Shown here: positions 54,601 to 64,000 of the stretch, in pieces
How positions within the stretch are numbered: the first letter of the stretch is position 1
Layout: every line of letters starts with the position of its first letter
NCBI GenBank assembly: GCA_907164885.2
Contig: OU015495.1
Coordinates: forward strand, 99,267,832-99,331,831
Source of the DNA: Dolomedes plantarius
Lineage: Eukaryota > Arthropoda > Arachnida > Araneae > Dolomedidae
Length of the DNA: 64,000 bases
Direction: 5' to 3'
Made by a program: the position numbers and the translations under genes
The notes under the pieces: model-generated
What the model was told of the DNA's origin: nothing
Database searches by the model: none
Seen by the model: only the letters and a program-made list of their open reading frames with translations

Positions 54601-57600
54601 GTAAATACTATAAATCTTATAATAAATAAATCTCTATAATATGATCAGTAGAACAATGTTATGTAATAAAAGTACTTATGGATTTCCTTTCTCTCATCTT
54701 TTGTGAACTCCTTTGAGAATACAAGGTCACTTAGAGTATCTGTTTTGCTGTAATCTTGCAGCATTGCATTAACTCTTCTTTTAAATTGCAGTATATCATA
54801 GTCATCTCTCTTGTATCCTAGGCCTCTTCCAAATGAATTGTTTCCTTGAGCTCTAAAAATAACAATTATGTTATAAAAGTGTAATATATTGAACTATTTT
54901 CTCCTTATAATATATAGCTATGATATGAAGTCTAAAACATATCTATGACACTTTTCCTGTTCCTATTTGTCTAATCTAAATGAAAATCTTTTTTCTTTCA
55001 TGCTAATAGAATAGGTTTCAATGAATATAATGATTTTAAAGATTAATATAACGAGAAAAACTAATGCAATCATTATTACGTTTTACAAACAGAAATTTAT
55101 CATAATTTACTAATGGATACTATGCAAGTATAATAATGTAAGCAATTCAACACAAACTGAAACCTATAAAGTGGGCATAGACTGCCAAACAAATTAACTG
55201 AAAACCTACCCTAGTGTTGAAAACTTTTAACTTTTCAATAAAAAATAGTGCAGTTGCAAAAAATCCTCATACTGAAAAATGGACAAATATAACTAAATTA
55301 AATATTTCAACAGAGCTAGATAATTATAGGAAGAATGTAGACCAAAAAATAAACAGAAATCAAGCACTTATGGCTCTATGCACCATAAGGATAGATTCTG
55401 TAGTAGTGACGGAACTAAACCAAATATCGAGATAACTGACTGGTCTCGTCATCAGGGAGCCGAACCAAATCAGTTACCTCAAGGGGGAACTTTCTAAATA
55501 GGATGCAGGTGTCACTACTACAGAATCTTGCCTTATGGTGCGTAAGTGCTTGATTTCTGTTTATTTTTTGTCTACATTCTTCCTATAATTATCTAGCTCT
55601 GTTGAAATATTTAATTTAGTTATATTTGGATACTATGTAAATAGTATAATATAGATTTACAATAGAATAAGAAAATAAAAGAACTAAATACATAAAATTT
55701 TTAAACATCAAAAACAGAAGAAAAATTTAAAGTTTTAAATTTGGTGTAAGGTATTTAAAGTTTTTCAAACTAAATCTTAATTAATTTAAATAAAACCAAT
55801 AATATGAGACTTTTTATAATTTTTTTAACAATATGAACTTATTTCTGTGTAATGGAGTGCTAATACCTGGTTCATTTTATCCAGCTGCAGAGAATATTAT
55901 TAAGTATTTACAAAATATAATTACAAGAAAGTCTTCATTCGCAATAGATTTTACAATACGAAAAACCTAGTATATTTTGCCTGTAAACATTCTGTTACAA
56001 TCAGTTAGCAGTGATGTAAGCAAAAATATTTATAGTTGTTTTATTTTGATAACTAAGCTATGAAACATCAAGAGTTTGTATAATAACACACCACATATAA
56101 AAAGCAGTGTTTTGCAACATTTTTTACAGTGCAACCTCCTTTTGATTGATTTGAGTTAACCTTGCACACTTGAGTTACTCAAGTTAAACTAGCTTTGAAA
56201 CAAACTACAGTTTTATTTTTTAAACATTCAGCTGTTTTCATGTATTTAATTATTTTTTGAAAAATCTGTTTTGTATAGATAAATATGGTGACTGTTTTGG
56301 TTTCAACTTTAAATAATATTTCTATTGATAAAGTAAAGAGATTTTTAATTTCTCTTATATCAAGTACACAAATATTGATTCCATTAAAGACATACAATCA
56401 AATTTACAGATGATTTCAATGAAAAAAAACAGTAATATTTTCAGAAATAATACCACTATTGATCAAAGGGATAAAATAATTATAAGAAAAACTTCTCAAA
56501 GACCTTCCCGAAGAGATGAAAAACAACCTTGGTCTAACAATAGATTTTGAATCATGACTGTAAAACTAGCCTCAATACTAGCAAATAGATTAACTGTCCT
56601 CCATTGGAATGCAGTCTCTAATTCCTTTACAACAGGTTATATGAAATTTAAATTAAAAATAAATAAACTGCATTTGTTTAAAAAAAATTATGTACTGCAA
56701 TTTTTTTTTAATCAAACTATTCCTTTAAACTGCAAAATTTATTCGTCCCCCTCCCCCAACTTAACTTGAAAGAAATTAAAACATTAATAGAAGTTCAGTT
56801 AAAACCGGAAAATTTTATAGAAAACTTTTAAGAAAAATGGTCTTTTTCAAACTGTGAAACTGAAGATTCCGATTATATCTTGAGCATTAAAACAGTTTTT
56901 AACATTGATATGATCCATAACAAATATTCGATGCTATATTTTTTTTTCTCATTTTATTTATATTATATTCATTTTTCTCATTGTATAACTTTTGAACACT
57001 ACTCAAACATAAATTCTATTGTTATTCAATTTTAAAAATATCATAATATTTCATATTTTAAGGACTGTCTGGCAGTCAATGCCAGAATTCAATTCATGCC
57101 TGCCCCCCCCCCCAAAAAAAAAAAAAAGTTAGAAGCACACTATGCCTATGATAAAGGGAGTATATGATCCCTTATTTTTGTGTTAGAAGGAATCTGGAGG
57201 CTACTAGACATTTTTAGCTCATGTAAAATAACAATTGCTAAACAGAAAATACATTTTATAAACAGAATTAGATAACTATTTAATGTGACACTGGTGTCAC
57301 ATTTACACACTGATGGAGGCCAGATTTTTATATTGAATTTTTAAATAACAGGGCTTTTGATCACACATATTAAGCTAAAGGAATTAAATTTTATTATTTT
57401 TAGTGATTTATTTCGGATTCTACTTACTCAACAGGTTCTGCAATACCAGATGCTCCTAAACCTCCACCAGTCCAGCCCATACTCTTCAGCATTTTACAGC
57501 CTATGTTGTTTTCTGTCAAAGCATTACTTGTAAATGATTCTCCTTCAAATACTTGATTGCGATTTATTATATATCCATCATTGTACTCATTCTTCACCTA

Positions 57601-60600
57601 CAAGTAATAACAATGGAGATGATATGAATACACATATTTTAATTAAACCTCTGTATCTTTCATAATTTTCCTTTTAGATAAATTTAAAAAATAAATGCTA
57701 AATGAATTACAGTAAAGAATAAGTATTTTTCTTTATATCAAGTATTTCAAATTTTGTTGGGATAATATTTTCACCTCGGTGGTTTTCTCTCCTTAAAAAT
57801 ATTATGCCCACTTCAATTTAAATTCTTTTCATCCTGTGTTCAAATATGAATTACCTTCCCAGTTGTGGTAATTCTCTTAACCTACTGTATCAGTAAGTAT
57901 AAATGTTATGGAAAATAAATCTGATGAAGAAGCAGCTTAAGAACATAAAAGTTACAGATAGTACACCCATATTTGATTTGGTACAGGATTAAAATTTCCC
58001 AAAAGAAAGGGCTGAACATCTTGGCCCTCATCTTAAATAAAAAAGTTATTACCACAAACTAATTTCTTATACAGACGTGTGTGTGTTCAGCCGGATGATG
58101 GCCGAACAGCTAGGGCACTGGCATTCGGTACCAGAGTCTATAGTTTCAAGTTCCACTGCTGGCATGGATGTTTGTAGCCATTCAGAATCAGATTTAACCC
58201 TTAGACCGTTACAAATGCACTCAGTGCGTTCGTCAGAGTCTTTCGCCCAGTGTTACGGATGTGTCTATCTGGATTTTCCAGTGTTTTGCATGTTACAAAC
58301 ACATTTAACAAATTCTAAACTGATTTTTTCATTCAGCAGTAGATGACAGCACTTTAATGGCATTCGAATAAATTTCTCCTGATAAGAAGTAAGATGCGAT
58401 TATTTTTAGAATACATGCAGTATAAAATGGCAGGAGTTTTGGGTTTTCAAAAGCTAAATGCTATTTGAAGTGACATTTCAAGTGATTCAGAGAGTAATAT
58501 TCAGATTTATTCGACGACAAAAGTGATGAAAAGACAACAGAAGACTAAGTGATGAATTGACTAAATGGTATAAAGACTGAAGTGGGTTTATGCATATCAC
58601 CTTGCTTACATACTATAAGAAATTTATGAACCAAAACATCTGTACATTATATAAATATATATATATATATATTCTTAAAAATTTTTGTGTTTCACTTGTA
58701 TTTTGTACTATTTATTTTGATTAAAATAACTTAACTGTATAGATCTTGCATTTTTGAACGTCCCTTCAAAATGTGCTTCAAAAAAAAAAAACCCAACACT
58801 GGAGGAAGAACCAGCAGGTGAAAACTCAACGGTCTAAAGGTTAAGTTAATTCCGACTGGTCCCAGTGCCTTCGTGTAGCAAAAAATGACCATAGTGCTCT
58901 CAACCAAACCAAACTAGACATTGTGAGAAAGGATTAGTCCTATATTTTTCTGAAGAGCTAGTTGAATACAAAAAACTAGATAATAATTGTTTGTATTATT
59001 CTCAAAATTTCACACTGGACTTAGGTTTATCATAGAAAATTAAAAAAATTTTAGAGTAATGATAATAACTATGCATCTATAACTAGTAACAAACAGCATA
59101 GATCCAGATGACTCTATGAATGTACTTTTACTAGATAACATGAACTTTGCAGAACAAGTAAGCTCTTACTTGGTGACTTGAAACTTAGTGTTAAGTTTGG
59201 ACACATAAAATTTCCATTTTTCTTCAATGTATGGAAAGAAAAATTTTAGGTATAGCTTGAAATTTTTTTCTAACCATTTAGAGAAGGTATTGCATGATTA
59301 GCAAAGAAAATCCACACAAAATTATACAATAAAAGTCAATGAATGAAATTATACAATAAAAGTCAATGTTTTATACCCGCAATAAATATTAATTTAAGAA
59401 AAAAAGACCATCTTATCCCAAGAAAAGGTCAAGTATGTTTTAATTACATTTTTATTTCTTCTAAGACCAATGCCAAACTTAAAAATGGAATCTATGTCCC
59501 TGAGATTTGTAATTAAATTTGAATATAACATTTGAGGCTGCTGTAAACAGCTGTGAAAAGGATTGCAAATAAACTTTAAAGAGATAGAACAAAATTTAAT
59601 AGGAAACAAAGAAAATCAATAAAATAATTTTAGATAAGTTAGAAAAGCCTGAGCTCTAAATTGTAACCCTATTAATCAAATCAGTATTAAAATAACTCAA
59701 GAATTCAACCACTAGCTTTAAAACACTGAAAAAACTTAAAATGCAGACTACTGAATTTTTATGCAGGCAGTCCATCAGGCATTTTGATATTATAAATACA
59801 AAGATGTACAGCAATATCCGAAAGTTACGCGATAGGTGGGACTGATGAAACAGGGGGTCAACAACTTTGCATATAAATACATATAAATTTTGTCTAATTG
59901 GGACCAAGAACTTACAAAAACACTAGTTTAAAGCGAAAATATTGTATTAAAATCAAAATATTGCATTACATATTAAAATTATACAAATTTACAAGACATT
60001 AAAAAAATTATGTTGATGGTTTTAAAAAATCCAATAAAGTAGTCTGCCATATTAACACCCTTTTTTTATTTGTGAAGAATTTCTTCATAGCAGACTAACA
60101 TTTTTTTAAATTCCTTGCTTTGTCGTGATCGCACAATCTTTATTAGAGTCAATATTCTCTAAAATCTGTAAACCTTTTTCAACTGCGCTGAGACCGTCTA
60201 TCAAGTTTATAATTGTCATTAGATTTTCTTGTAAAATTGGGTCTGAAGTGTCTGATTTTTCAGTCAGGCTTTGGTCACACATCTCTATGAGATCATCAAC
60301 TGTCAGCTCCTCAAAATAAGAATCCAACAACTCATTGACATCACCTCCATCAACTTCCATACCTAATTGCCTGGGAAGATCGACAACTTCTATTACACGA
60401 GCAATATGATCGGTTTCAGGCATTGTTTCCTTCTCGTTTTTGAAAAATATTGGACAAAGTTTCTTCGACACACCATTTAAAGTTTTTTGGGAAATTTCAT
60501 TCCAAGATTTGAAAAGAGTAAAATCAAAAAACACATAACTCCAAGTTCACTTAAGTAAGGGTATTACTATTTTATCTATATATATAAAACAATTCCGTAA

Positions 60601-63600
60601 CTGATTGACTGACTGACATACAATGCACAGACCAAACCGCTGGACCTAAAGGGCTGAAATTTTGCATGGCAATTCTTCTTATACTGTACGAGTGCACTAA
60701 GAGAGATTTTTGAAAAATTCTTAGATTTTTTTAAATTGAATTTTTAAGCTGTTTTAGTAACTTTTTTTAAGTTTGCATTTAAAATAATAATTTGGGGGTT
60801 ATAAAATTTATATCACGAGAAAGATCCTAAAAATTCCTTTAAAATGAGATCTTTTTTGAATCTTTACCTCCATTTTCTGATTTTTGGTGAATTTTTAAAG
60901 ATCAATTTTTAGAATTTAATTTATTAAATGCTGATCACGTGATTTCTTTTTCTGGTACAATAAATAAATTTATCGTCATGTGCATAACAACTAAATAGAC
61001 AAAGAAAATTTTTTTTTCTTGCTAATGCGGCAGACGATTGGACATTATCCAAAAAAATATTAAAATACAGTAAAGGATATTATGTTCCTCAAACTGTACT
61101 AAATTAACTGTACTATATTCTTTAATATTTCCTGTTACCATTAATTTGAATATTTTCTTCTACATTATTTTGTCTATAAAAATATCTCTTACGATTTTTA
61201 TAAATATATTTTTGGGGTTTTATTACATCAATTTTATACATTGATCATCGTATTTATTATAAATAAATAAATATATATATATATATATATATATAAATAT
61301 TTGGCATTAATTGCATACATTGATCGTTGTATTTAATTTGAATGTACTCCATAGTGAAGTATGGGTTTTCAGCAAGTCTAGATATATAAAACACATCTGT
61401 AACTGAACTGACAGACAACGCACAGACCAAACTGCTTGACCTAAAGGGCTGTAATTTTGCATGGCGATTCTTCTTATAGTATAGGGATGCACTAAGGAAG
61501 ATTTTTGAAAAATTCTTTTTAGATTTTTTTTTAACTAAATTTTTAAGCTGTTTTTCTAATTTTTTTCAAGTTTGCATTTAGAATAATAATCTGAGAGTTA
61601 TAAAATTTATATCATGATAAAAATCATAAAAATTCCTTTAAAATGAAATCTTTTTTCAATCTTTACCTCCATTTTCTGATTTTTGGTGAATTTTTAAAGA
61701 TTAATTTTTAGAATTTAATTTATTACATGGTGATCATGTGATTTCTTCTTCTGGTACTTTAAATTAATTTATCGTCACGTGCATAACAACGAAATAGACA
61801 AAAAAAAAATTTTTTTTTTCCTTGCTAATGCGGCAGACGATTGCAAATTATCCAAAAAAAAATATTAAAATACAGTAAAAGATATGTTCCTCAAACTGTA
61901 CTATATTCTTTAGTATGTTCTATTAGATTTAATTTGAATATTTTCTTCTACATTATTTTGTCAATAAAAATATCCGTTACAAATTTTTTTATAAACATAT
62001 TTTTTGTTTTTTTTTACATCAATTGCAAACATTGATCGTTGTATTTATTATAAATATATTTATACATATTTTTGTCATTAATTGCATACATTGACCGTTG
62101 TATTTAATTTGAATGTACTGCATATCAAAGTACAGGTTTTCAGCTAGTAAGAACATATGAAAGAAACAATACGACAGATATTTCATATAATTTTTTTTAA
62201 ACCACTCAAATGACACTAAAATAAGCCATTATATTTCAAGTGTAGGTTAGGGATGCGACATCGATGGCGATGTTTTCAAAACATCGATGTTTTGATAAAA
62301 ATATCGATGTTTTAAACATCGATTTATTGAAGCCGATGTTTTTTTAATATCGATATTTTGTGCTCGATGTTTTACGTTGTCTCGATGTTTTTTTTTAATG
62401 AAAAAGTACCATAATAAAAAAATTTACCACGTAGCGTAATTTTCACACTCAGTAAATGTAAGTCTGAATTCTGAAAAGGATGAATACAAAAGGAGGAACG
62501 ATTCCTTAGCAAACAGACAAACGGCAATTAACAACCAATGAACCAATCAGAGCGCTTGGAATGTTCCTGACACTCCAGAACCTGCCATGGGGTTTTATTT
62601 TACAAATAGTGAATACACGAGTGCATCCATTTAAGTTTTTGTTTTGTTCTGGTTTTATATAAGTTGACGTTAATATTATTAGTAAGATGCCTCCCATAAG
62701 TACCGTTTGGAAATATTTTTACAAAACCACTGACAAATTGGCAAAATGCAATATTTGCCTTAAGTCCCTTAAAATTTCTGGCAATACCACGAATTTATCT
62801 GAACATTTGAAGGCAAAACATGGCGGTATTTACAACGAGAATTTTGAGTCATCAATGTAGCCCAAAGCAACCAAGTTTTTGTCATTTGTGCCTGCCCAAT
62901 CAGAGAGTAAAATTGAATCACCCCCTTCCCCCACGACTAACGGAAGTAACATTAATGTTAGAGATTACTAAACCAGTTTTAAAAAATGGATGTACTAAAA
63001 CATCGATGGTTTTTGGGCGATGTTTTATTAGCATCGATGTTTTAATATTGAATATCGATGTTTCAAAACATCGATGTTTTGTTATCGATGTCGCATCACT
63101 AGTGTAGGTTCCATGCATTAATACATATTTCACTCTCTTTCTGTTATCTTAGTTTCTTTGTGCTATAGTACTATACATCAGCAGTTTGCAAATATATCTA
63201 ATTTTAATTGATCAGATATTATTTTAAATTTTTTAAATCTTAAACACCTCTAACAAGGAAGCTTCAAATTAGAATACAAAACATTTGAATAATGTCAGGT
63301 GATATATATACATAGTTAAATAAAATACATAATTTTATATTAATTACTACATCAGTGAAATCCCCTGCCATTTCAGCAATAAAAAACAAATTCTATAATT
63401 ATGACATTTGGAGATTATGTGAAACTGATGCTCAGTTACTATTTTAACAGTTACTACAGCTAATTATATGAAGTATGATGATGTATAAACAAATAAATAA
63501 TAATCAGTTGAAACTTTTTATTAAAACAACAATGTTTTCTAATAGCCTGTTTGTTCACAAGTCGAAATAACCTGAACTTAGGAAATAATAATAAAACTCT

Positions 63601-64000
63601 TGATTTAAAATTTTTAACCACAACAAGCTATCAATTATTTTTTCTTTTAAGTTTGTGGAAAAGGGAATTTTTTTTATCTTACAAATAATTATTTAAAGAT
63701 GGATAATGAAGTGAAAAGAGATAGATAGAAAATAAAATGTTATTGTCAGTCCTCGAAAATTTATAAAAAAGCTCTTTTTAAAAAATGTTTAAAAGAAGTT
63801 TCAGGTATGAATACTAATATATATTTCAGCATCACTAAATAACAGATCAGAAAAAATCTTACATGAAAATGAAATAATATATAATTTAGTAAACATAATA
63901 GTAGTAATGTTACAAAGTGTTTTAACCTTGAGAGTGTAGTATTTTTTCTTTAAAATTTCAAGTGCTTTATCACAAGCTATTATTTTTGCTTGATCTCTTG
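51442..64000 (-). CDS. NKRF: NKRF-like G-patch and R3H domain protein, 3' part of gene
   Basis: Minus-strand gene entering from the right edge. Coding exons are 63927-64000 (partial), 57428-57597, 54676-54852 and 51442-51616. Splice phases agree (0, 2, 2) and every junction has GT and AG. The joined part gives about 197 C-terminal residues: a helix typical of the end of a dsRBD (AKIIACDKALEILKK), a G-patch (NIGCKMLKSMGWTGGGLGAS), a linker (FGRGLGYKRDD), and an R3H domain with its RxxxH motif (ERKEIHKIAQKYGLHTGSHG, split by the last intron). This domain order is that of NF-kappa-B-repressing factor, a nuclear/nucleolar RNA-binding protein that in human cells recruits the exonuclease XRN2 and the helicase DHX15; that function is known for the family, not shown here. 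The N-terminal part is outside the window. Introns are 6.3, 2.6 and 3.1 kb and full of transposons. Confidence 0.88.
52737..53593 (+). mobile_element. Tigger/pogo-type element in NKRF intron, internally deleted
   Basis: TA on both sides. The left end TAGTAAAACCTTGTTTATCC pairs with the right end read inward, CAGTAGAACCTCGTTTATCC, with three or four differences. The 857-bp body keeps only the C-terminal part of the transposase. It sits in the last NKRF intron in the opposite orientation to the gene. Confidence 0.9.
53004..53417 (+). pseudogene. Tigger transposase C-terminal fragment, open
   Basis: A 137-codon frame with an acidic stretch (DSEEEDDMDKEG), then HADAAHQLTNILAYLEGQP, then TPTELLMIKCLCDHASFKR and a final KEKTVDQFFVKK. 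This sequence of blocks is the C-terminal tail of CENP-B/Tigger transposases: acidic region, helix with L--LE-QP, basic helix, and the final (K)QxxLxxFF(K). The DDE core and N-terminal HTH domains are missing. No stop has accumulated over 137 codons, which suggests either a fairly young copy or retention by chance; there is no sign of host exon structure. Confidence 0.85.
54676..54852 (-). CDS. NKRF: NKRF-like exon: end of G-patch and start of R3H
   Basis: The acceptor is TATTTTTAG|AGCTC and the donor CATAA|GTACTT. It finishes the split Glu codon, then encodes 58 residues from AQGNNSFGRGLGYKRDD to KDERKEIH and two bases of Lys. The RxxxH of R3H (RKEIH) ends the exon. Confidence 0.88.
55281..55629. 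repeat. Foldback: ~120-130-bp inverted repeat arms with 100-bp loop
   Basis: The left arm (55281-55410, starting GGACAAATATAACTAAATT and ending GTAGTAGTGAC) is the reverse complement of the right arm (55511-55629, starting GTCACTACTACAGAATCTTG). Differences are few apart from a small length change near GCTCTATG. The loop (55411-55510) holds a second weaker inverted pair (AACTGACTGGT / ACCAAATCAGTTA). No TA or 8-bp flanking duplication is obvious. The 73-codon frame over the left arm has no recognisable domain. It sits inside an NKRF intron and would form a hairpin in the pre-mRNA. Confidence 0.9.
57428..57597 (-). CDS. NKRF: NKRF-like exon: G-patch domain
   Basis: The acceptor is TACTTGTAG|GTGAAG and the donor GTTGA|GTAAGTA. 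It encodes 56 residues from VKNEYNDGYIINRNQ to GIAEPV plus two bases of Glu. The G-patch signature is complete in order: IGCKMLKSMGW, then GGGLG, then a G and IAEPV. The N-terminal part of the exon links the dsRBD-like region to the G-patch, as in NKRF. Confidence 0.9.
58087..58915 (+). mobile_element. tRNA-derived SINE, family 1, split by an insertion
   Basis: The left half (58087-58197) has GCCGGATGATGGCCGAACAGC and AGTTTCAAGTTCC (degenerate B box). The right half (58845-58915) resumes with CCGACTGGTCCC and TCGTGTAGCAAAAAATGACC, then ends CAACCAAACCAAAC. The two halves join exactly as in the unsplit copies at 2181 and 11795. Confidence 0.88.
58198..58840. mobile_element. piggyBac-like non-autonomous element inside a SINE
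   Basis: 643 bp flanked by TTAA on both sides (58194-58197 and 58841-58844). Ends CCCTTAGACCGTT and AACGGTCTAAAGG are inverted repeats with one difference. TTAA target duplication with CC(C/T)-starting ends is the mark of the piggyBac superfamily. The uninterrupted SINE copies have a single TTAA at the same place, which shows the empty site. The interior is AT-rich with an (AT)n patch at about 58653-58672 and no intact open frame. Confidence 0.92.
58916..60105. other. NKRF intron DNA, no feature seen
   Basis: AT-rich sequence inside the first visible NKRF intron. A 22-base segment (GAAATTATACAATAAAAGTC) occurs twice near 59318-59366. No exon or element supported. Confidence 0.55.
60106..60534 (-). 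pseudogene. CENP-B/Tigger-type (jerky-like) transposase C-terminal fragment
   Basis: A 142-codon minus-strand frame. It begins FFDFTLFKSWNEISQKTLNG and VSKKLCP, then ARVIEVVDLPRQLGMEVDGG, DVNELLDSYFEELTVDDLIE and MCDQSLTEK. The W-x-E-(I/V)-S-x-x-T-(I/L)-x-x-x-W/S-K-K-L-x-P block and the VDxxDVxELLxxxxEELTxxDL block are the standard C-terminal tail of jerky/Tigger-type transposases. The catalytic core is absent and no terminal inverted repeats were found nearby. The frame is open over its full length. It is a transposon remnant in the same strand orientation as NKRF; a domesticated gene would need more upstream sequence, which is not here. Confidence 0.8.
60575..62148 (+). mobile_element. Two head-to-tail Helitron-like non-autonomous copies
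   Basis: Copy A is 60575-61376 and copy B is 61377-62148. Both start TCTA(T/G)ATATATAAAAC, share ACCTAAAGGGCTG and TTTTGCATGGC near the 5' end and GCTAATGCGGCAGACGATTG in the middle, and end GTACT...AGTA...TTTTCAGC(T/A)AGT. Copy B ends with a small hairpin (GTACTG...CAAAGTAC) followed by CTAGT, preceded by A|TC at the 5' end of copy A. These are Helitron-type ends (5' TC, 3' hairpin plus CTRR, insertion between A and T). The assignment is by structure, without a Rep/helicase gene. Copies differ by many substitutions, so the tandem is not very recent. Confidence 0.7.
62248..63101 (+). mobile_element. hAT transposon, internally deleted, perfect 8-bp target duplication
   Basis: Ends TAGGGATGCGACATCGATGG and CATCGATGTCGCATCACTA are inverted repeats with one terminal-region difference. 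GTGTAGGT stands on both sides (62240-62247, 63102-63109). The first and last 120 bases are filled with ATCGATGTTTT motifs in both orientations, which are likely transposase binding sites. At 854 bp it lost most of a transposase gene and keeps only a BED-finger exon. Confidence 0.95.
62687..62860 (+). pseudogene. BED zinc-finger N-terminal fragment of hAT transposase
   Basis: A 57-codon frame from the ATG at 62687: MPPISTVWKYFYKTTDKLAK, then CNICLKSLKISGNTTNLSEH and LKAKHGG, ending at TAG 62858-62860. The C-x2-C ... H-x4-H spacing (CNIC, then HLKAKH) with TTNLSEHLKAKH is the BED finger that binds the ends of hAT elements. Downstream, other frames continue with typical linker sequence (PAQSESKIE-like), but the hATC catalytic region is deleted. 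It is not a complete enzyme; whether the finger alone is made is unknown. Confidence 0.85.
63110..63926. other. NKRF intron DNA, no feature seen
   Basis: AT-rich sequence between the hAT element and the first visible NKRF exon; no feature supported. Confidence 0.6.
63927..64000 (-). CDS. NKRF: NKRF-like exon, partial: end of dsRBD-like region
   Basis: The exon runs off the window edge. It encodes R-DQAKIIACDKALEILKK and KYYTLK, and ends at the donor CTCAAG|GTTAAA in phase 0, joining to VKNEY in the next exon. The A-x-x-x-A-x-x-A-L-x-I-L-K helix is the closing helix of a double-stranded-RNA-binding fold. The donor is weaker than consensus (GTTAAA). Confidence 0.8.

Noticed and set aside
55880..55920. 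Possible 18-base microexon of NKRF (TCTCTGCAG then CTGGATAAAATGAACCAG then GTATT)
   Set aside because: Inserted between the flanking exons it would create an in-frame TGA, while direct joining gives a continuous G-patch reading frame.

Overview
This is AT-rich nuclear DNA from an animal. It has spliced coding exons, kilobase-scale introns, many dinucleotide microsatellites and dense small DNA transposons and SINEs; I see no prokaryotic operon, CRISPR array, rRNA gene or intact tRNA gene. The transposon mix (pogo/Tigger, mariner/Tc1, hAT, piggyBac-like, Helitron-like, tRNA-derived SINEs) fits an arthropod, and my guess is a chelicerate (horseshoe crab, scorpion or spider). Nothing in the window proves the taxon; a mollusc is the main alternative.

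Genes. The clearest is on the minus strand at the right end: four coding exons (63927-64000, 57428-57597, 54676-54852, 51442-51616) with matching splice phases encode the last ~197 residues of an NKRF-type protein (end of a dsRBD-like region, G-patch, R3H). The 5' part lies beyond base 64000. Downstream on the same strand, 47025-47121 looks like the first coding exon of a second gene, with a GC-richer likely promoter at about 47300-48180; its other exons were not found. A small plus-strand ORF (40902-41198) has a signal peptide, a cysteine-rich body and a polyadenylation signal. A faint Nudix-like fragment lies at 15197-15559 (minus).

Mobile elements make up most of the rest. 1-12.1 kb: pogo-type and mariner-type MITEs, a Tc1 copy carrying a nested hAT MITE, three SINE copies and long microsatellites. 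12.1-33.4 kb: mostly unique intergenic or intronic DNA with a few MITEs and some CpG-rich patches that may be regulatory. 33.4-35.3 kb: two hAT MITEs and a SINE. 38.6-40.4 kb: a 316-bp tandem duplication and a Tigger remnant. 42.8-43.5 kb: a mariner-type element with very long terminal inverted repeats. 52.7-63.1 kb: the NKRF introns hold a Tigger remnant, a 120-130 bp-arm foldback, a SINE split by a piggyBac-like element at TTAA, a second CENP-B/Tigger fragment, two head-to-tail Helitron-like copies and a hAT element with a BED-finger ORF and a perfect 8-bp target duplication.

I did not find a convincing new gene system. The points most worth a second look are the unidentified first exon, the cysteine-rich secreted ORF, the foldback in the NKRF intron, the tandem Helitron-like pair and the datable nested insertions.
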